Source: Amycolatopsis sp. NBC_01488
GTDB lineage: Bacteria > Actinomycetota > Actinomycetes > Mycobacteriales > Pseudonocardiaceae
Assembly (NCBI RefSeq): GCF_036227105.1
Contig: NZ_CP109434.1
Location: 6,420,501 to 6,484,500 of the forward strand
Reading direction: 5' to 3'
DNA length: 64,000 nt
Positions within the stretch are counted from its first letter, which is position 1. Every line of letters starts with the position of its first letter. Below, piece by piece: positions 1-8,255 of the stretch. Position numbers and translations under genes: made by a program. The notes beneath the pieces were generated by a model, which saw only the letters and a program-made list of their open reading frames with translations, had not been told where the DNA came from and did no database searches.

Positions 1-430
1 AGTACCAGCGCCCGGTGACGCGCCTGCCACCGTCCACTTTGGTCGTCTCGGCGGTCGGGGCGAGCACGCCGGACACCTTCGCGTCCGGGTTCGTGCCCCA
101 GATGTCGTCCTGGGCCTCGACGCTGAAGAGCCCCGCGAGCCACGCGCAGACGTTGCTCAGCGCGACGACCCACGCGGTGCCGCCGTCCGCTTCGCCGACC
201 GCGGCCGAGACGTCGAGCATCGCGCGGACCGGCAGGCCGTAGCCGCCGTACCGGCGCGGCTGGGCGATCTTGAACGCGCCGGCCTCGGTCAGCGCGGCGA
301 TGCTCTCTTCGGCGACCCGCCGGTCGGCCTCGCCCTGGGCGGCGTTGCGCTCCAGCAGCGGCTGGACGTCGGCGATGCGGGTGAGGATCTGCTCGAGGGT
401 GGGGGCGGGTTGTGCGGTCGCGAGGGTCAT
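1..430 (-). CDS. Acyl-CoA dehydrogenase-like flavin-dependent monooxygenase, oxygenase component (partial)
   Basis: Only the first 143 codons are present; the rest lies beyond the left edge. The N-terminal helical region carries the family features: an EESIAALTEAGAFKIAQPRRYGGYG segment type near residues 40-65 and a GGTAWV motif near residue 85. This resembles two-component monooxygenases of the HsaA/HpaA-like acyl-CoA dehydrogenase fold, which hydroxylate aromatics with reduced flavin from a partner reductase. That partner lies 24 bp upstream (455-988), which supports the call. The ATG at 430 has a GGAAGGA ribosome site. Substrate cannot be read from this fragment. It is the third gene of a leftward operon after FAH and the flavin reductase. 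Confidence 0.8.
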   Translation of the reverse strand, partial: MTLATAQPAPTLEQILTRIADVQPLLERNAAQGEADRRVAEESIAALTEAGAFKIAQPRRYGGYGLPVRAMLDVSAAVGEADGGTAWVVALSNVCAWLAGLFSVEAQDDIWGTNPDAKVSGVLAPTAETTKVDGGRRVTGRWY

Positions 431-454
431 GACGTCGTTGTCCTTCCGGGCGGG

Positions 455-988
455 TCAGCGGGCGCAGGCGGCGATCTGGTCGGCGATGAGCGGGCGCGGC
501 CGCTCGGCGAAGCGGGAGTGGGTGCCGAACGTGCGGTGGGCGTAGACGAGCGGGGGCAGGTCGGTGCGGCCCAGGTCGGTGACCAGGCCGAACAGCAGGA
601 GGTGGTCGCCGGCCTCGACGACGCGGTCCAGGTCGCAGGCCACCCAGCCGGCGGCGTCGCGCAGCCGGGGCAGCCCGCGGTCGGCGAACCACGCCGTCTC
701 GCCGCCGAACCGGTCGGCGCCGCGGGTGGCGAACCGGACGGCGAGGTCGTCCTGGCCGTGGCCGAGCAGGTTCACGCCGAACTTCCGCGCGTCGAGCACC
801 TCGGCCAGCAGCGTCGATCGCCGGTCGAACGCGACGCTCACCAGCGGCGGGTCGAGCGAGAGCGAGGTGAACGAGCTGACGGTCGCTCCTCGCGGCGCAC
901 CCCCGGCGCGGGTCGTGGTGACGACCGTGACCGGCGCGCAGACCGCCGCCAGCACCGCGCGGAGCCGGTCCCCGTCCACTGTGGTCAT
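455..988 (-). CDS. Flavin reductase domain protein (reductase of two-component monooxygenase)
   Basis: A 177-residue protein of the flavin reductase-like FMN-binding family. The N-terminus reads AVCAPVTVVTTT, followed by GATVSSFTSLSLDPPLVSVAFD, the typical split-barrel flavin-binding start, and a later KFGVNLL strand. It should supply reduced FMN or FAD to the oxygenase encoded immediately downstream. Its ATG at 988 overlaps the stop of the FAH gene in an ATGA, so the two are translationally coupled. A longer open frame continues upstream but is only a shadow of the FAH gene. Family assignment is strong; NADH or NADPH preference is not visible. Confidence 0.88.
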   Translation of the reverse strand: MTTVDGDRLRAVLAAVCAPVTVVTTTRAGGAPRGATVSSFTSLSLDPPLVSVAFDRRSTLLAEVLDARKFGVNLLGHGQDDLAVRFATRGADRFGGETAWFADRGLPRLRDAAGWVACDLDRVVEAGDHLLLFGLVTDLGRTDLPPLVYAHRTFGTHSRFAERPRPLIADQIAACAR

Positions 989-1827
989 GACGGCTCCGTG
1001 AACCGGTGGCGCAGCACGCCGATGCCCTCGATCGTGGTGACCAGCTCGTCCCCGGCGGTCAGGAACCGCTGCGGGCTCCGGGCCATGCCGACGCCGGCGG
1101 GGGTGCCGGTGAAGATCAGGTCGCCGGGCCAAAGCGGCAGGATCGCCGACAGCCGCGCGACGAGCTGGGGCACGGAGAAGATCAGGTCGCTGGTGCGGCC
1201 CTTCTGCACCGACTCGCCGTTGACCGCACAGCTCAGCTCGAGGTTGTCGCGGTCGGCGAACTCGTCCGGGGTGACCAGCCACGGGCCGGTGGGCCCGAAC
1301 CCGGGTGCCGACTTGCCGAGGCTGAACTGCGGGGCGGGGCCGGCCAGCTGGACGCTCCGGTCGGAGAGGTCCTGGCCCGCGGTCAGCCCCGCGACGTGGT
1401 CCCAGCCGTGCTCGGCGGAGACGTTCCGCGCCTCCCGGCCGATCACGGCGACCAGCTCGACCTCCCAGTCCACTGTGGACCCGGTGAGCGCGATGTCGCC
1501 GGACGGCCCGGTGAGGCAGCTGGGGAACTTGGTGAACACGGCGGGGGAGTCCGGCAGGCCGAGCCCGGCCTCCGCGGCGTGGTCGCGGTAGTTCAGGCCG
1601 ACGCCGAAGACCTGGGCCGGGGTGGGCGAGGGGGCCCGGAGGCCGGCCTCGTCGAACGCTTCGGCTTCGGTGACCGGCACGCCGGCCGCCCAGGTCGTGA
1701 ACTCCTCCCAGCGGGCGTAGACGGCGTGGGGGTCGGCGGAGAAGCGCTGCCCGCTGGCGCGCTCGACGTCGACGGCGCCGGCTCCGGTGAGGAGGACGAG
1801 CCGGCCGGCGAGGTTGGCGATCCGCAT
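985..1827 (-). CDS. Fumarylacetoacetate hydrolase family protein
   Basis: 280 residues with the FAH C-terminal fold. It shows GVGLNYRDHAAEAG, the metal-binding acidic pair in DWEVELVAVIG (about residue 120), GQDLSDR and a late GTPAGVG. Members hydrolyse or decarboxylate 2-oxo acids made by ring fission (HpcE/HHDD type), fumarylpyruvate or acylpyruvates. First gene of a three-gene leftward operon with flavin reductase and oxygenase, so a ring-cleavage product hydrolase in an aromatic pathway is the natural reading. The ATG at 1827 follows a GAAAGG site. It is divergent from the GntR gene, with 148 bp between the two starts. Confidence 0.87.
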   Translation of the reverse strand: MRIANLAGRLVLLTGAGAVDVERASGQRFSADPHAVYARWEEFTTWAAGVPVTEAEAFDEAGLRAPSPTPAQVFGVGLNYRDHAAEAGLGLPDSPAVFTKFPSCLTGPSGDIALTGSTVDWEVELVAVIGREARNVSAEHGWDHVAGLTAGQDLSDRSVQLAGPAPQFSLGKSAPGFGPTGPWLVTPDEFADRDNLELSCAVNGESVQKGRTSDLIFSVPQLVARLSAILPLWPGDLIFTGTPAGVGMARSPQRFLTAGDELVTTIEGIGVLRHRFTEPS

Positions 1828-1953
1828 CGAGATGCCTTTCGGTGGGTGAGCCCCGGCGCCGTGATCCCACTCGGTCGCGCCCCCGGCCGAGCCGGGGCGG
1901 CGAGGTGCGCCGGTCCGCTCATACTCTGCCCTCGGTATCCGACTGTCAAGACA

Positions 1954-1965
1954 AGAATCGATTCT
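1954..1965. promoter_or_regulatory. Candidate GntR operator, 12-bp perfect palindrome
   Basis: AGAATCGATTCT is a perfect palindrome. It sits in the 148-bp gap between the divergent FAH operon and the GntR gene, 10 bp upstream of the GTG at 1976. The position suits autoregulation and control of the leftward operon. Binding is inferred only. Confidence 0.45.
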
Positions 1966-1975
1966 GGAGTGAAGA

Positions 1976-2683
1976 GTGTGTTATCGTCTCGGCATGGTGA
2001 AGAGAGCGGGTGGCGAGAGCCTGGCCGTGTCGGTGTACCACCGGCTGCGCTTGGCGATCCTCAACGGTGAACTGGCCCCGGGCGAGCGCGTCAAGCCCGC
2101 GGAGCTGAGCGCGGAGTTCGAGGTCAGCCTCAGTGTCGTGCGGGAGGCTCTCGGGTTGCTCGCCGCCAAGGATCTCGTCCAGGTCGACCGCAACCGCGGC
2201 TTCCGGGTGACGCCGTTGTCCATGCAGGCGCTGACGGACCTGACCGAAGCCCGCGTCGTCAACGAGGGCTCGGCGCTGCGGCTGTCGGTGCAACGTGGCG
2301 GCGTCACGTGGGAGTCGGAGGTGCTGGCCGCGCACCACCGGCTCGCCGGGCAGCCGATGATCCTCCCCGGGCCGCCGATGCGGCGCAACGAGGAGTGGGC
2401 CCGCGCGCACCTGGAGTTCCACCACACGCTGATCAAGGCGTGCGGCAACGTCGTGCTGCTCGACATCTGCACCCGCCTGTCCGACGCGGCCGAGCTCTAC
2501 CGCGCCTGGTCCGGCCCCAGCGGCGAAAAGCACCACCGCGACGTCGCGGGCGAGCACCAGGGCCTGGTGGACGCCGCGCTGGCGCACGACGCCGACCTGG
2601 CCGCGGCGCGGTTCGAGGCGCACGTCAACCGCACCAAGGAGATCCTGATGGAGGCCAGCTTCAGCGCCGAGCCCGCGTCGTGA
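1976..2683 (+). CDS. GntR family transcriptional regulator (FCD-type)
   Basis: 235 residues. A winged-helix N-terminus (VYHRLRLAILNGELAPGERV, then SLSVVREALGLLAAKDLV) is followed by a helical FCD-like effector domain with metal-type residues in HLEFHHTLIKACGN and a late FEAHVNRTKE. Such regulators respond to organic acids. The GTG at 1976 is favoured because GGAG lies 6 bp upstream; an ATG at 1994 is the alternative and has no ribosome site. It is divergent from the FAH/flavin reductase/oxygenase operon and upstream of two amidohydrolases, so it probably controls both arms. Its stop overlaps a GTG that opens a 36-codon ORF. Confidence 0.9.
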   Translation: MCYRLGMVKRAGGESLAVSVYHRLRLAILNGELAPGERVKPAELSAEFEVSLSVVREALGLLAAKDLVQVDRNRGFRVTPLSMQALTDLTEARVVNEGSALRLSVQRGGVTWESEVLAAHHRLAGQPMILPGPPMRRNEEWARAHLEFHHTLIKACGNVVLLDICTRLSDAAELYRAWSGPSGEKHHRDVAGEHQGLVDAALAHDADLAAARFEAHVNRTKEILMEASFSAEPAS

Positions 2684-2790
2684 CCCCGGCCGAACCGGTC
2701 CAGCGCGAGCGGCAGGGCCGCGACCGCCCCACCGAGGTCGCCGACCTCTGCGACTTCCTCTTCACCTGGCTCCCCGGAAAGGCATCATGA
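2680..2790 (+). CDS. Small coupled ORF, 36 aa, unknown
   Basis: Begins at a GTG overlapping the GntR stop (GTGA) and ends in a TGA that overlaps the ATG of the next amidohydrolase (ATGA). The peptide is charged in its first half and ends in ADLCDFLFTWLPGKAS, with one cysteine and a hydrophobic tail. It may be a real small protein, or just a coupling leader that carries ribosomes from gntR into the catabolic genes. I do not recognise it. Confidence 0.4.
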   Translation: MTPAEPVQRERQGRDRPTEVADLCDFLFTWLPGKAS

Positions 2791-3830
2791 CCAAGACCGT
2801 CCTCACCGGCGTCCGCGTCTTCGACGGCGCCGCGCTGACCGGACCCACGACCGTGGTCGTCGACGGCCCGCTGATCGGCGCCGACGCGACCGGCGCGGAG
2901 ATCGTCGACGCCGCCGGCGCCACGCTGCTGCCGGGACTCTTCGACGCCCACGTCCACCTGCTCACCCCGGACGACCTGCGCGCGCTCTACGTCCACGGCG
3001 TCACCACCGCGCTGGACATGGCGTGCTGGCCGCGTGAGCGCGTCGACTCCTTCCGCGGGCAGGTGCCGGACGTCCGCAGCGCGGGCCTGCCGGCCATCGG
3101 GCCCGGCGGCAACCACGCGAAGATGCCCGGCATGCCCGGGGAGGCGATCCTCACCGCGCCCGGTCAGGCCGCCGAGTTCGTCGCCCGCCGGGTGGCCGAG
3201 GGGTCGGACTACGTCAAGGTCGTCGTCGAAGGCGATCTGCTCGACCAGGCCACGATCGACGCGGTCGTCGCTTCGGGCAAGGCGCACGGCAAGCTGACGG
3301 TCGCGCACGCGTCGTCCGTCGATGCCTATCAGCGGGCGGTGCGGGCGGGGGCGGACGTGATCACGCACGTACCGCGCGACGGCGTTCTCGACGCCTCGAC
3401 GGTGGCGAACATGGCCGAGCGGGGGCAGCTCGCCGTGCCCACGCTGACGATGATGGCGGCGCTGACGACCAAGATCGGGGCGGCGGGCTACGCGTTCAGC
3501 CGGGACTCGGTCGCGGCGCTGCACGCGGCCGGTGTGCCGATCCTCGCGGGCACCGACGCGTTCTCCGCACCGATGCTGCCCGTGCCCGTCGTCCAGGGCG
3601 CGAGCCTGCACGAGGAACTGGTGTTGCTGGTCGAAGCGGGACTGTCCGAATCGGACGCTCTGCGGGCGGCGACCGCCCTGCCCGCCCGGTACTTCGGCTT
3701 CGCCGACCGCGGCGCGGTGCGCGAAGGGCTGCGGGCGGACCTGGTGCTCGTCGACGGTGACCCGACCGTCGACATCGCGGCGACCGCCAAGATCCGCCGC
3801 GTCTGGGCGGCCGGGGAGGTGGTCGTGTGA
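2787..3830 (+). CDS. Amidohydrolase family protein (imidazolonepropionase-like)
   Basis: 347 residues with the metal-dependent hydrolase layout. Motifs in order: GLFDAHVHL (HxH), a lysine in SDYVKVVVEG, a histidine in LTVAHA, DVITHVPRD and GTDAF. These are the two-zinc ligands of the imidazolonepropionase/prolidase-like branch. Substrate is unknown, but a cyclic amide or lactone is plausible from family knowledge. The ATG overlaps the stop of the preceding small ORF and the stop overlaps the next gene's GTG, so gntR, the small ORF and both amidohydrolases look like one transcript. Confidence 0.85.
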   Translation: MTKTVLTGVRVFDGAALTGPTTVVVDGPLIGADATGAEIVDAAGATLLPGLFDAHVHLLTPDDLRALYVHGVTTALDMACWPRERVDSFRGQVPDVRSAGLPAIGPGGNHAKMPGMPGEAILTAPGQAAEFVARRVAEGSDYVKVVVEGDLLDQATIDAVVASGKAHGKLTVAHASSVDAYQRAVRAGADVITHVPRDGVLDASTVANMAERGQLAVPTLTMMAALTTKIGAAGYAFSRDSVAALHAAGVPILAGTDAFSAPMLPVPVVQGASLHEELVLLVEAGLSESDALRAATALPARYFGFADRGAVREGLRADLVLVDGDPTVDIAATAKIRRVWAAGEVVV

Positions 3831-4804
3831 GCGGGCTCGTCGACGTCCACGCGCACTTCCTCACCCCGGAGTACGTCGAGGCCGCGATCGCGGCCGGGCA
3901 CGGCTCGCCGGACGGCATGCCGGGTTGGCCGACCTGGGACGCGGCACGGCATCTGTCCTTGATGGACCGCTGGGGTGTTGCGGTCTCCCTGCTGTCGATT
4001 TCGTCGCCGGGCGTCCACTTCGGTGACGACGCCGCCGCGCGACGGCTCGCCCGGCACGTCAACGAGGCCGGTGCCGACGCCCGCCGGGCGCACCCGGACC
4101 GGTTCGGGCACTTCGCGTCGCTGCCACTGCCCGATGTGGACGGTGCGCTCGCCGAGTTGGCGTATGCGGTCGACGAACTGGGCTGCGACGGCGTGACGAT
4201 CGAGACCAACGCCGGTGGCCGCTACCTCGGCGATCCGGCGTTCGCTCCCTTGTGGACGGAGCTGGCCCGCCGCCGGACCCCGGTGTTCGTCCACCCGACG
4301 TCGCCACCGCACGCCGAGGCGATCGCGCTCGGCAGGCCGCGGCCGATGCTGGAGTTGCTGTTCGACACCGGCCGGGCGGTGAGCGACCTGGTCTTCGCCG
4401 GGGTGCTGTCCCGGTACCCGGGCATCCCGTGGATCTTCACCCACGGCGGGGGAGTGCTGCCGCTGCTGGCCGAGCGCATGGAACTGTTCCGCACCGCGTT
4501 CGGCGGGGAGCGCGGCGGCGCGACGGTTCCCGACCAGGTCGGCGAGCTGTGGTTCGACCTGGCGGGAACGCCGTTCCCGCACCAGGTCCCGGCGGTCGAG
4601 CGCGCGTTCGGCACCGAACGCCTCCTGTACGGAAGCGACTTCTGCTGGACCCCGCCGCCCGCGGTCGACGCCCAGCTGGCGACCATCGACGCGGCCACCC
4701 AGCCGGCGGGCACGACGTGGCGCGAGCTGACGACGCACAACTGCGCCCGGCTGTTCCCCCGCCTGGCGGCGCACGACGGAACGGCCGCCGCGCCCGAACG
4801 GTGA
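3827..4804 (+). CDS. Amidohydrolase 2 family decarboxylase (ACMSD-like)
   Basis: 325 residues. The N-terminal VDVHAHFLTPEYV gives the HxH metal pair; VFVHPTSPP, FTHGGG and GSDFCW supply the other ligands of the ACMSD / gamma-resorcylate decarboxylase branch, where the metal enzyme removes CO2 from aromatic or muconate-type acids. Starts at GTG overlapping the previous stop. With the FAH hydrolase and flavin monooxygenase across the regulator, this suits catabolism of an aromatic acid. True substrate unknown. Confidence 0.85.
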   Translation: MSGLVDVHAHFLTPEYVEAAIAAGHGSPDGMPGWPTWDAARHLSLMDRWGVAVSLLSISSPGVHFGDDAAARRLARHVNEAGADARRAHPDRFGHFASLPLPDVDGALAELAYAVDELGCDGVTIETNAGGRYLGDPAFAPLWTELARRRTPVFVHPTSPPHAEAIALGRPRPMLELLFDTGRAVSDLVFAGVLSRYPGIPWIFTHGGGVLPLLAERMELFRTAFGGERGGATVPDQVGELWFDLAGTPFPHQVPAVERAFGTERLLYGSDFCWTPPPAVDAQLATIDAATQPAGTTWRELTTHNCARLFPRLAAHDGTAAAPER

Positions 4805-4844
4805 CCGGTGGCGGGGGTGTTTCGAGCTGAACGGGGTCACCGGC

Positions 4845-5450
4845 TCAGCCCAGGAGGTCGCGGCCGGTGCGGAAGAACGCCGTCACCGCTCCGCCGAGTT
4901 CGCGCAGCGGGCGCGCGGCCCCGAACGGCGCGTTCCAGAACTCGCCCTCCCGCGGCTCGAACGGACCGACGTACGCGTACGGCTCGCCCAGGTAGCCGTC
5001 GCCGGGGGAGACGCCGTAATTGACCTCGCCGTGGACGATCGCGACGTCGAAGTGCTCGGGCCACAGCACCGGCGTGGCGTCCGGGACGAACTCGCGCAGC
5101 GCGCGGTCCCCGTCGGCGAACGCCGCCAGCAGGGCCTTCAGCGCGTCCGCGGCGAAGGTGATCGTCTCGCCGGGACGGACGCCGGGACCGCCGGCGTAGA
5201 CGCCCGCGGGCTCGCCGGCCTCGAGCCCGGCTTCGGCCGCGACGTCGGCGTAGGTGCGCCCGGCCAGCGGCACGCGCGCGGAGCCCGTCAGGAGTTCGTC
5301 ACCTTCGACCCGCAGCGCGGGCTCGGCGACGGTCGCGAAACCGCCCTCGGCCACCCGGAGGTCGATGCGCCCGGTCGCGCGGTGCTGCGGGCCCGCCAGC
5401 AGCAGCTCCGCGACGCCGTGCAGCGACCGTCTCGTCGGTTCCCAGTCCAT
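4845..5450 (-). CDS. Conserved hypothetical protein
   Basis: 201 residues, convergent with the upstream amidohydrolase. ATG at 5450 is chosen because GAGGAG lies just upstream; an in-frame codon 13 positions earlier has no such site. A conserved-looking core reads VLWPEHFDVAI followed by VNYGVSPGD, then an aromatic C-terminus with FEPREGEFWNAPFG. No signal peptide or membrane segment. I recognise this as a widespread actinobacterial family without known function. Confidence 0.75.
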   Translation of the reverse strand: MDWEPTRRSLHGVAELLLAGPQHRATGRIDLRVAEGGFATVAEPALRVEGDELLTGSARVPLAGRTYADVAAEAGLEAGEPAGVYAGGPGVRPGETITFAADALKALLAAFADGDRALREFVPDATPVLWPEHFDVAIVHGEVNYGVSPGDGYLGEPYAYVGPFEPREGEFWNAPFGAARPLRELGGAVTAFFRTGRDLLG

Positions 5451-5535
5451 CCGAACTCCTCGTGTAACGCCCGGGAGGGTTCCGGGCACTGAGCCTGCCG
5501 TCGGGAGCAGTGTCCCCGAACCAGGGAGGCGTTAC

Positions 5536-7467
5536 ATGGCGGAGGACGGCTGGCACCGGGTCGACCCGGCCGACGTGCCCGCGGACGGCCGGGTCCGCAG
5601 CGTCACCGTGGACGGGCGCAGCGTCGCGCTGTCGCGCTGCGGCGCGCGGCTCGGCGCGCTGGAGAACCACTGCCCGCACCAGGGCGGCCCGCTCGGCGAA
5701 GGCTCGATCGAGAAGGGCTGGCTGCGCTGCCCGTGGCACGGCTACGACTACGACCCGGTCACCGGCGAATCACCAGGGGGGTTCGGCGACGCCGTCACGA
5801 CCTATCCGGTCGAAGAGCGTGCGGACGGCGTCTTCGTCCGGCTGCCGGAGCCGGCGCCGCCGGTGCGGACGGTCGCTGACGTCCTGGTCGAGACGCTCGT
5901 CGCGTGGGGCGTGCGGCACGTGTTCGGCATGGTCGGGCACTCGAACCTCGGGTTCGCCGAGGCACTGCGGCGAGCCGAGGACCGCGGCGAGCTGACCTGC
6001 TTCGGGATCCGGCACGAGGGTGCGGCGGCGTTCGCGGCGAGCGCGTACGGCAAGCTCACCGGACGCCCGGCGGCGTGCTTCGCGATCGCGGGGCCGGGTT
6101 CGACGAACCTGCTCACCGGGCTCTACGACGCGAAGCTCGACGAGGCGCCGGTGCTCGCGATCTCCGGGCAGGTGCCGTCGAAGGTGCTCGGTCGGGGCGC
6201 GTTCCAGGACGTCGACCTCTCGGCGGTCTTCCGCGACGTCGCCGTGTCGACCACGACCGTCCACAGTGGAAGCGACCACGGCGAGCTGGCCGCACTCGCC
6301 GTCAAGCACGCCCTCGACCGGCGGGGCGTCGCCCACCTGGTGCTGCCCGACGAGGTGCAGGTGCAGCCGAGCGACGCGCCACCGTCCACTCCGGACGGCC
6401 GGCGCGCGGGCCGGGCCGGGCGCCCGGACGCCGCCGCCGTCACCGCGGCGGCCGCCCTCGTGCGCGGCGCGCGGCGGCCGGTGTTCGTGGTGGGCCACGG
6501 CGCCCGGGGTGCCGCCGCCGAGGTCACCGCGCTCGCCGACCGCCTCGGCGCCCCGGTCCTCACCACGTTCAAGGCCAAGGGCCTGGTGCCCGACACGCAC
6601 CCGCTGGGCGCGGGCGTGCTCGGCCGCAGCGGGACGCCGGTGGCCAGCTGGCTGATGAACGAGGCCGACGTGCTGGTCGCCGTCGGCGCGTCCTTCAGCA
6701 ACCACACCGGCATCGCGGCCTCCAAGCCGATCCTGCAGATCGACGACGACCCGGCCGCGATCGGCCGGTTCGACGCGGTCACCACGGCGCTGCTCGGCGA
6801 CGCCCGGCTCGCCCTCGCCGCGCTCACCGCCGAGCTGGGGGAGCCGAAGGCCGAGGACCAACGCCCCGACGTCGCCGCCCGCTGGGCGATCTGGCGCGCC
6901 GAGAAGGCCCGCCGGGTCGCCGACGACCGCGGCCGCGGCGTGTCGGCCGCCGCGGTGTTCGACGCGCTGTCCCGGCACCTGCCCGAAGACGCGGTGGTCA
7001 CCGTCGACGTCGGCAACCACGCCTACTCGCTGGGCCGCTACCTGGAGTCGAAGGGCCAGCCGGTGCTGATGTCGGGCTACCTCGGCTCGATCGGGTTCGG
7101 CTACCCGGCGGCGCTCGGCGCGTGGGCGGCCGCCCCGGACCGCCCGATCGTGGCGGTCACCGGCGACGGCGGGTTCGGGCAGTACGCGACCGAGCTGACC
7201 ACCGCCGTCAAGTACGGCATCCCGGTCAAGCACGTGCTGCTGAACAACAACGCGCTGGGCAAGATCAGCAAGGAGCAGCTCGCCGTCGACTACCCGGTGT
7301 GGCAGACGTCCCTGGTCAACCCGGACTGGGCGGCCTACGCGGAGCTCTGCGGCGCCACCGGGATCGCCGTCACCGCGCGCGACCAGCTGGACGAGGCGAT
7401 GACCGCGCTCTTCGCCGCTGACGGACCCACCCTGCTCTGCGTCGACCAGGACGCCGAACTCCTCTGA
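5536..7467 (+). CDS. Fusion of Rieske [2Fe-2S] ferredoxin domain and ThDP-dependent enzyme
   Basis: 643 residues. Residues 1-105 form a Rieske ferredoxin-type domain with CPH (C46, H48) and CPWH (C65, H68) cluster ligands. Residues 110-640 are a three-domain ThDP enzyme of the acetolactate synthase / pyruvate oxidase group: RHEGAAAFAA with the cofactor-activating glutamate near 161, and the Mg/ThDP motif GDGGFGQ ending in NNNALGKI. The ATG at 5536 has GGAGG 7 bp upstream, so the Rieske part is inside the same protein and is not a frame artefact. The ThDP domain should decarboxylate or ligate a 2-oxo acid; the Rieske domain could pass electrons from the ThDP adduct. An FMN reductase follows after 12 bp. 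Confidence 0.88.
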   Translation: MAEDGWHRVDPADVPADGRVRSVTVDGRSVALSRCGARLGALENHCPHQGGPLGEGSIEKGWLRCPWHGYDYDPVTGESPGGFGDAVTTYPVEERADGVFVRLPEPAPPVRTVADVLVETLVAWGVRHVFGMVGHSNLGFAEALRRAEDRGELTCFGIRHEGAAAFAASAYGKLTGRPAACFAIAGPGSTNLLTGLYDAKLDEAPVLAISGQVPSKVLGRGAFQDVDLSAVFRDVAVSTTTVHSGSDHGELAALAVKHALDRRGVAHLVLPDEVQVQPSDAPPSTPDGRRAGRAGRPDAAAVTAAAALVRGARRPVFVVGHGARGAAAEVTALADRLGAPVLTTFKAKGLVPDTHPLGAGVLGRSGTPVASWLMNEADVLVAVGASFSNHTGIAASKPILQIDDDPAAIGRFDAVTTALLGDARLALAALTAELGEPKAEDQRPDVAARWAIWRAEKARRVADDRGRGVSAAAVFDALSRHLPEDAVVTVDVGNHAYSLGRYLESKGQPVLMSGYLGSIGFGYPAALGAWAAAPDRPIVAVTGDGGFGQYATELTTAVKYGIPVKHVLLNNNALGKISKEQLAVDYPVWQTSLVNPDWAAYAELCGATGIAVTARDQLDEAMTALFAADGPTLLCVDQDAELL

Positions 7468-7479
7468 AAGGGCAAGACC

Positions 7480-8184
7480 ATGCCGAGCTACGACGACCTG
7501 CGTGCCCTGTTCGTGAACTGCACGCTGAAGCGCTCACCCGAACGCAGCAACACCGGCGGCCTGATCGACGTCAGCCGCCGGATCATGGAGAAGAACGGCG
7601 TCGAGGTCGAGGTCCTGCGGGCCATCGACCACGACATCGCCACCGGCGTCTGGCCGGACATGACCGAGCACGGCTGGGCGAGCGACGCGTGGCCGTCGAT
7701 CTACGAAAAGGTGCTGGCGGCGGACATCCTGGTGATCGCCGGGCCGATCTGGCTGGGGGACAACAGCTCCGTCACCAAGCTGGTCATCGAGCGGCTCTAC
7801 GCCTGCTCGCACCTGCTCAACGACGCCGGCCAGTACGCCTACTACGGCCGGGTCGGCGGCTGCCTGATCACCGGCAACGAGGACGGCGTCAAGCACTGCG
7901 CGATGAACGTCCTCTACAGCCTCCAGCACCTCGGCTACGCGATCCCGCCGCAGGCGGACTCGGGCTGGATCGGCGAGGCGGGCCCGGGACCGTCCTACCT
8001 GGACCCGGGCTCCGGCGGCCCGGAGAACGACTTCACCAACCGCAACACCACGTTCATGACGTGGAACCTGCTGCACCTGGCGCGGATGCTCAAGGATGCG
8101 GGCGGCATGCCGGCGCACGGCAACCAGCGCAGCGAATGGGACGCGGGCTGCCGGTTCGACTTCGCCAACCCCGAGTACCGCTGA
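7480..8184 (+). CDS. Flavodoxin-fold NAD(P)H-dependent FMN reductase / oxidoreductase
   Basis: 234 residues of the NADPH-dependent FMN reductase family. The start reads ALFVNCTLKRSPERSNT, the phosphate-binding loop, followed by ADILVIAGPIWLGDNSSVTK and a GCLITGNEDG loop, all usual flavin contacts. The C-terminal third is longer than in minimal members and rich in aromatic and acidic residues. It lies 12 bp downstream of the Rieske-ThDP fusion, so it is probably co-transcribed and may be an electron donor or acceptor for that enzyme or for the flavin oxygenase at the left edge. Confidence 0.85.
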   Translation: MPSYDDLRALFVNCTLKRSPERSNTGGLIDVSRRIMEKNGVEVEVLRAIDHDIATGVWPDMTEHGWASDAWPSIYEKVLAADILVIAGPIWLGDNSSVTKLVIERLYACSHLLNDAGQYAYYGRVGGCLITGNEDGVKHCAMNVLYSLQHLGYAIPPQADSGWIGEAGPGPSYLDPGSGGPENDFTNRNTTFMTWNLLHLARMLKDAGGMPAHGNQRSEWDAGCRFDFANPEYR

Positions 8185-8255
8185 GCCCGCGCCCGGCGCC
8201 GGGCCGTAAGGTCGCCGTCATCCTTTTGCGCCTCCGCAACGGATACGCTCGGGCC

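Noticed and set aside
455..1870. A 471-codon frame covering the flavin reductase and running on upstream
   Set aside because: Only the last 177 codons look like protein; the rest is Arg/Pro/Ala-rich shadow of the FAH gene. The ATG at 988 with ATGA coupling is the real start.
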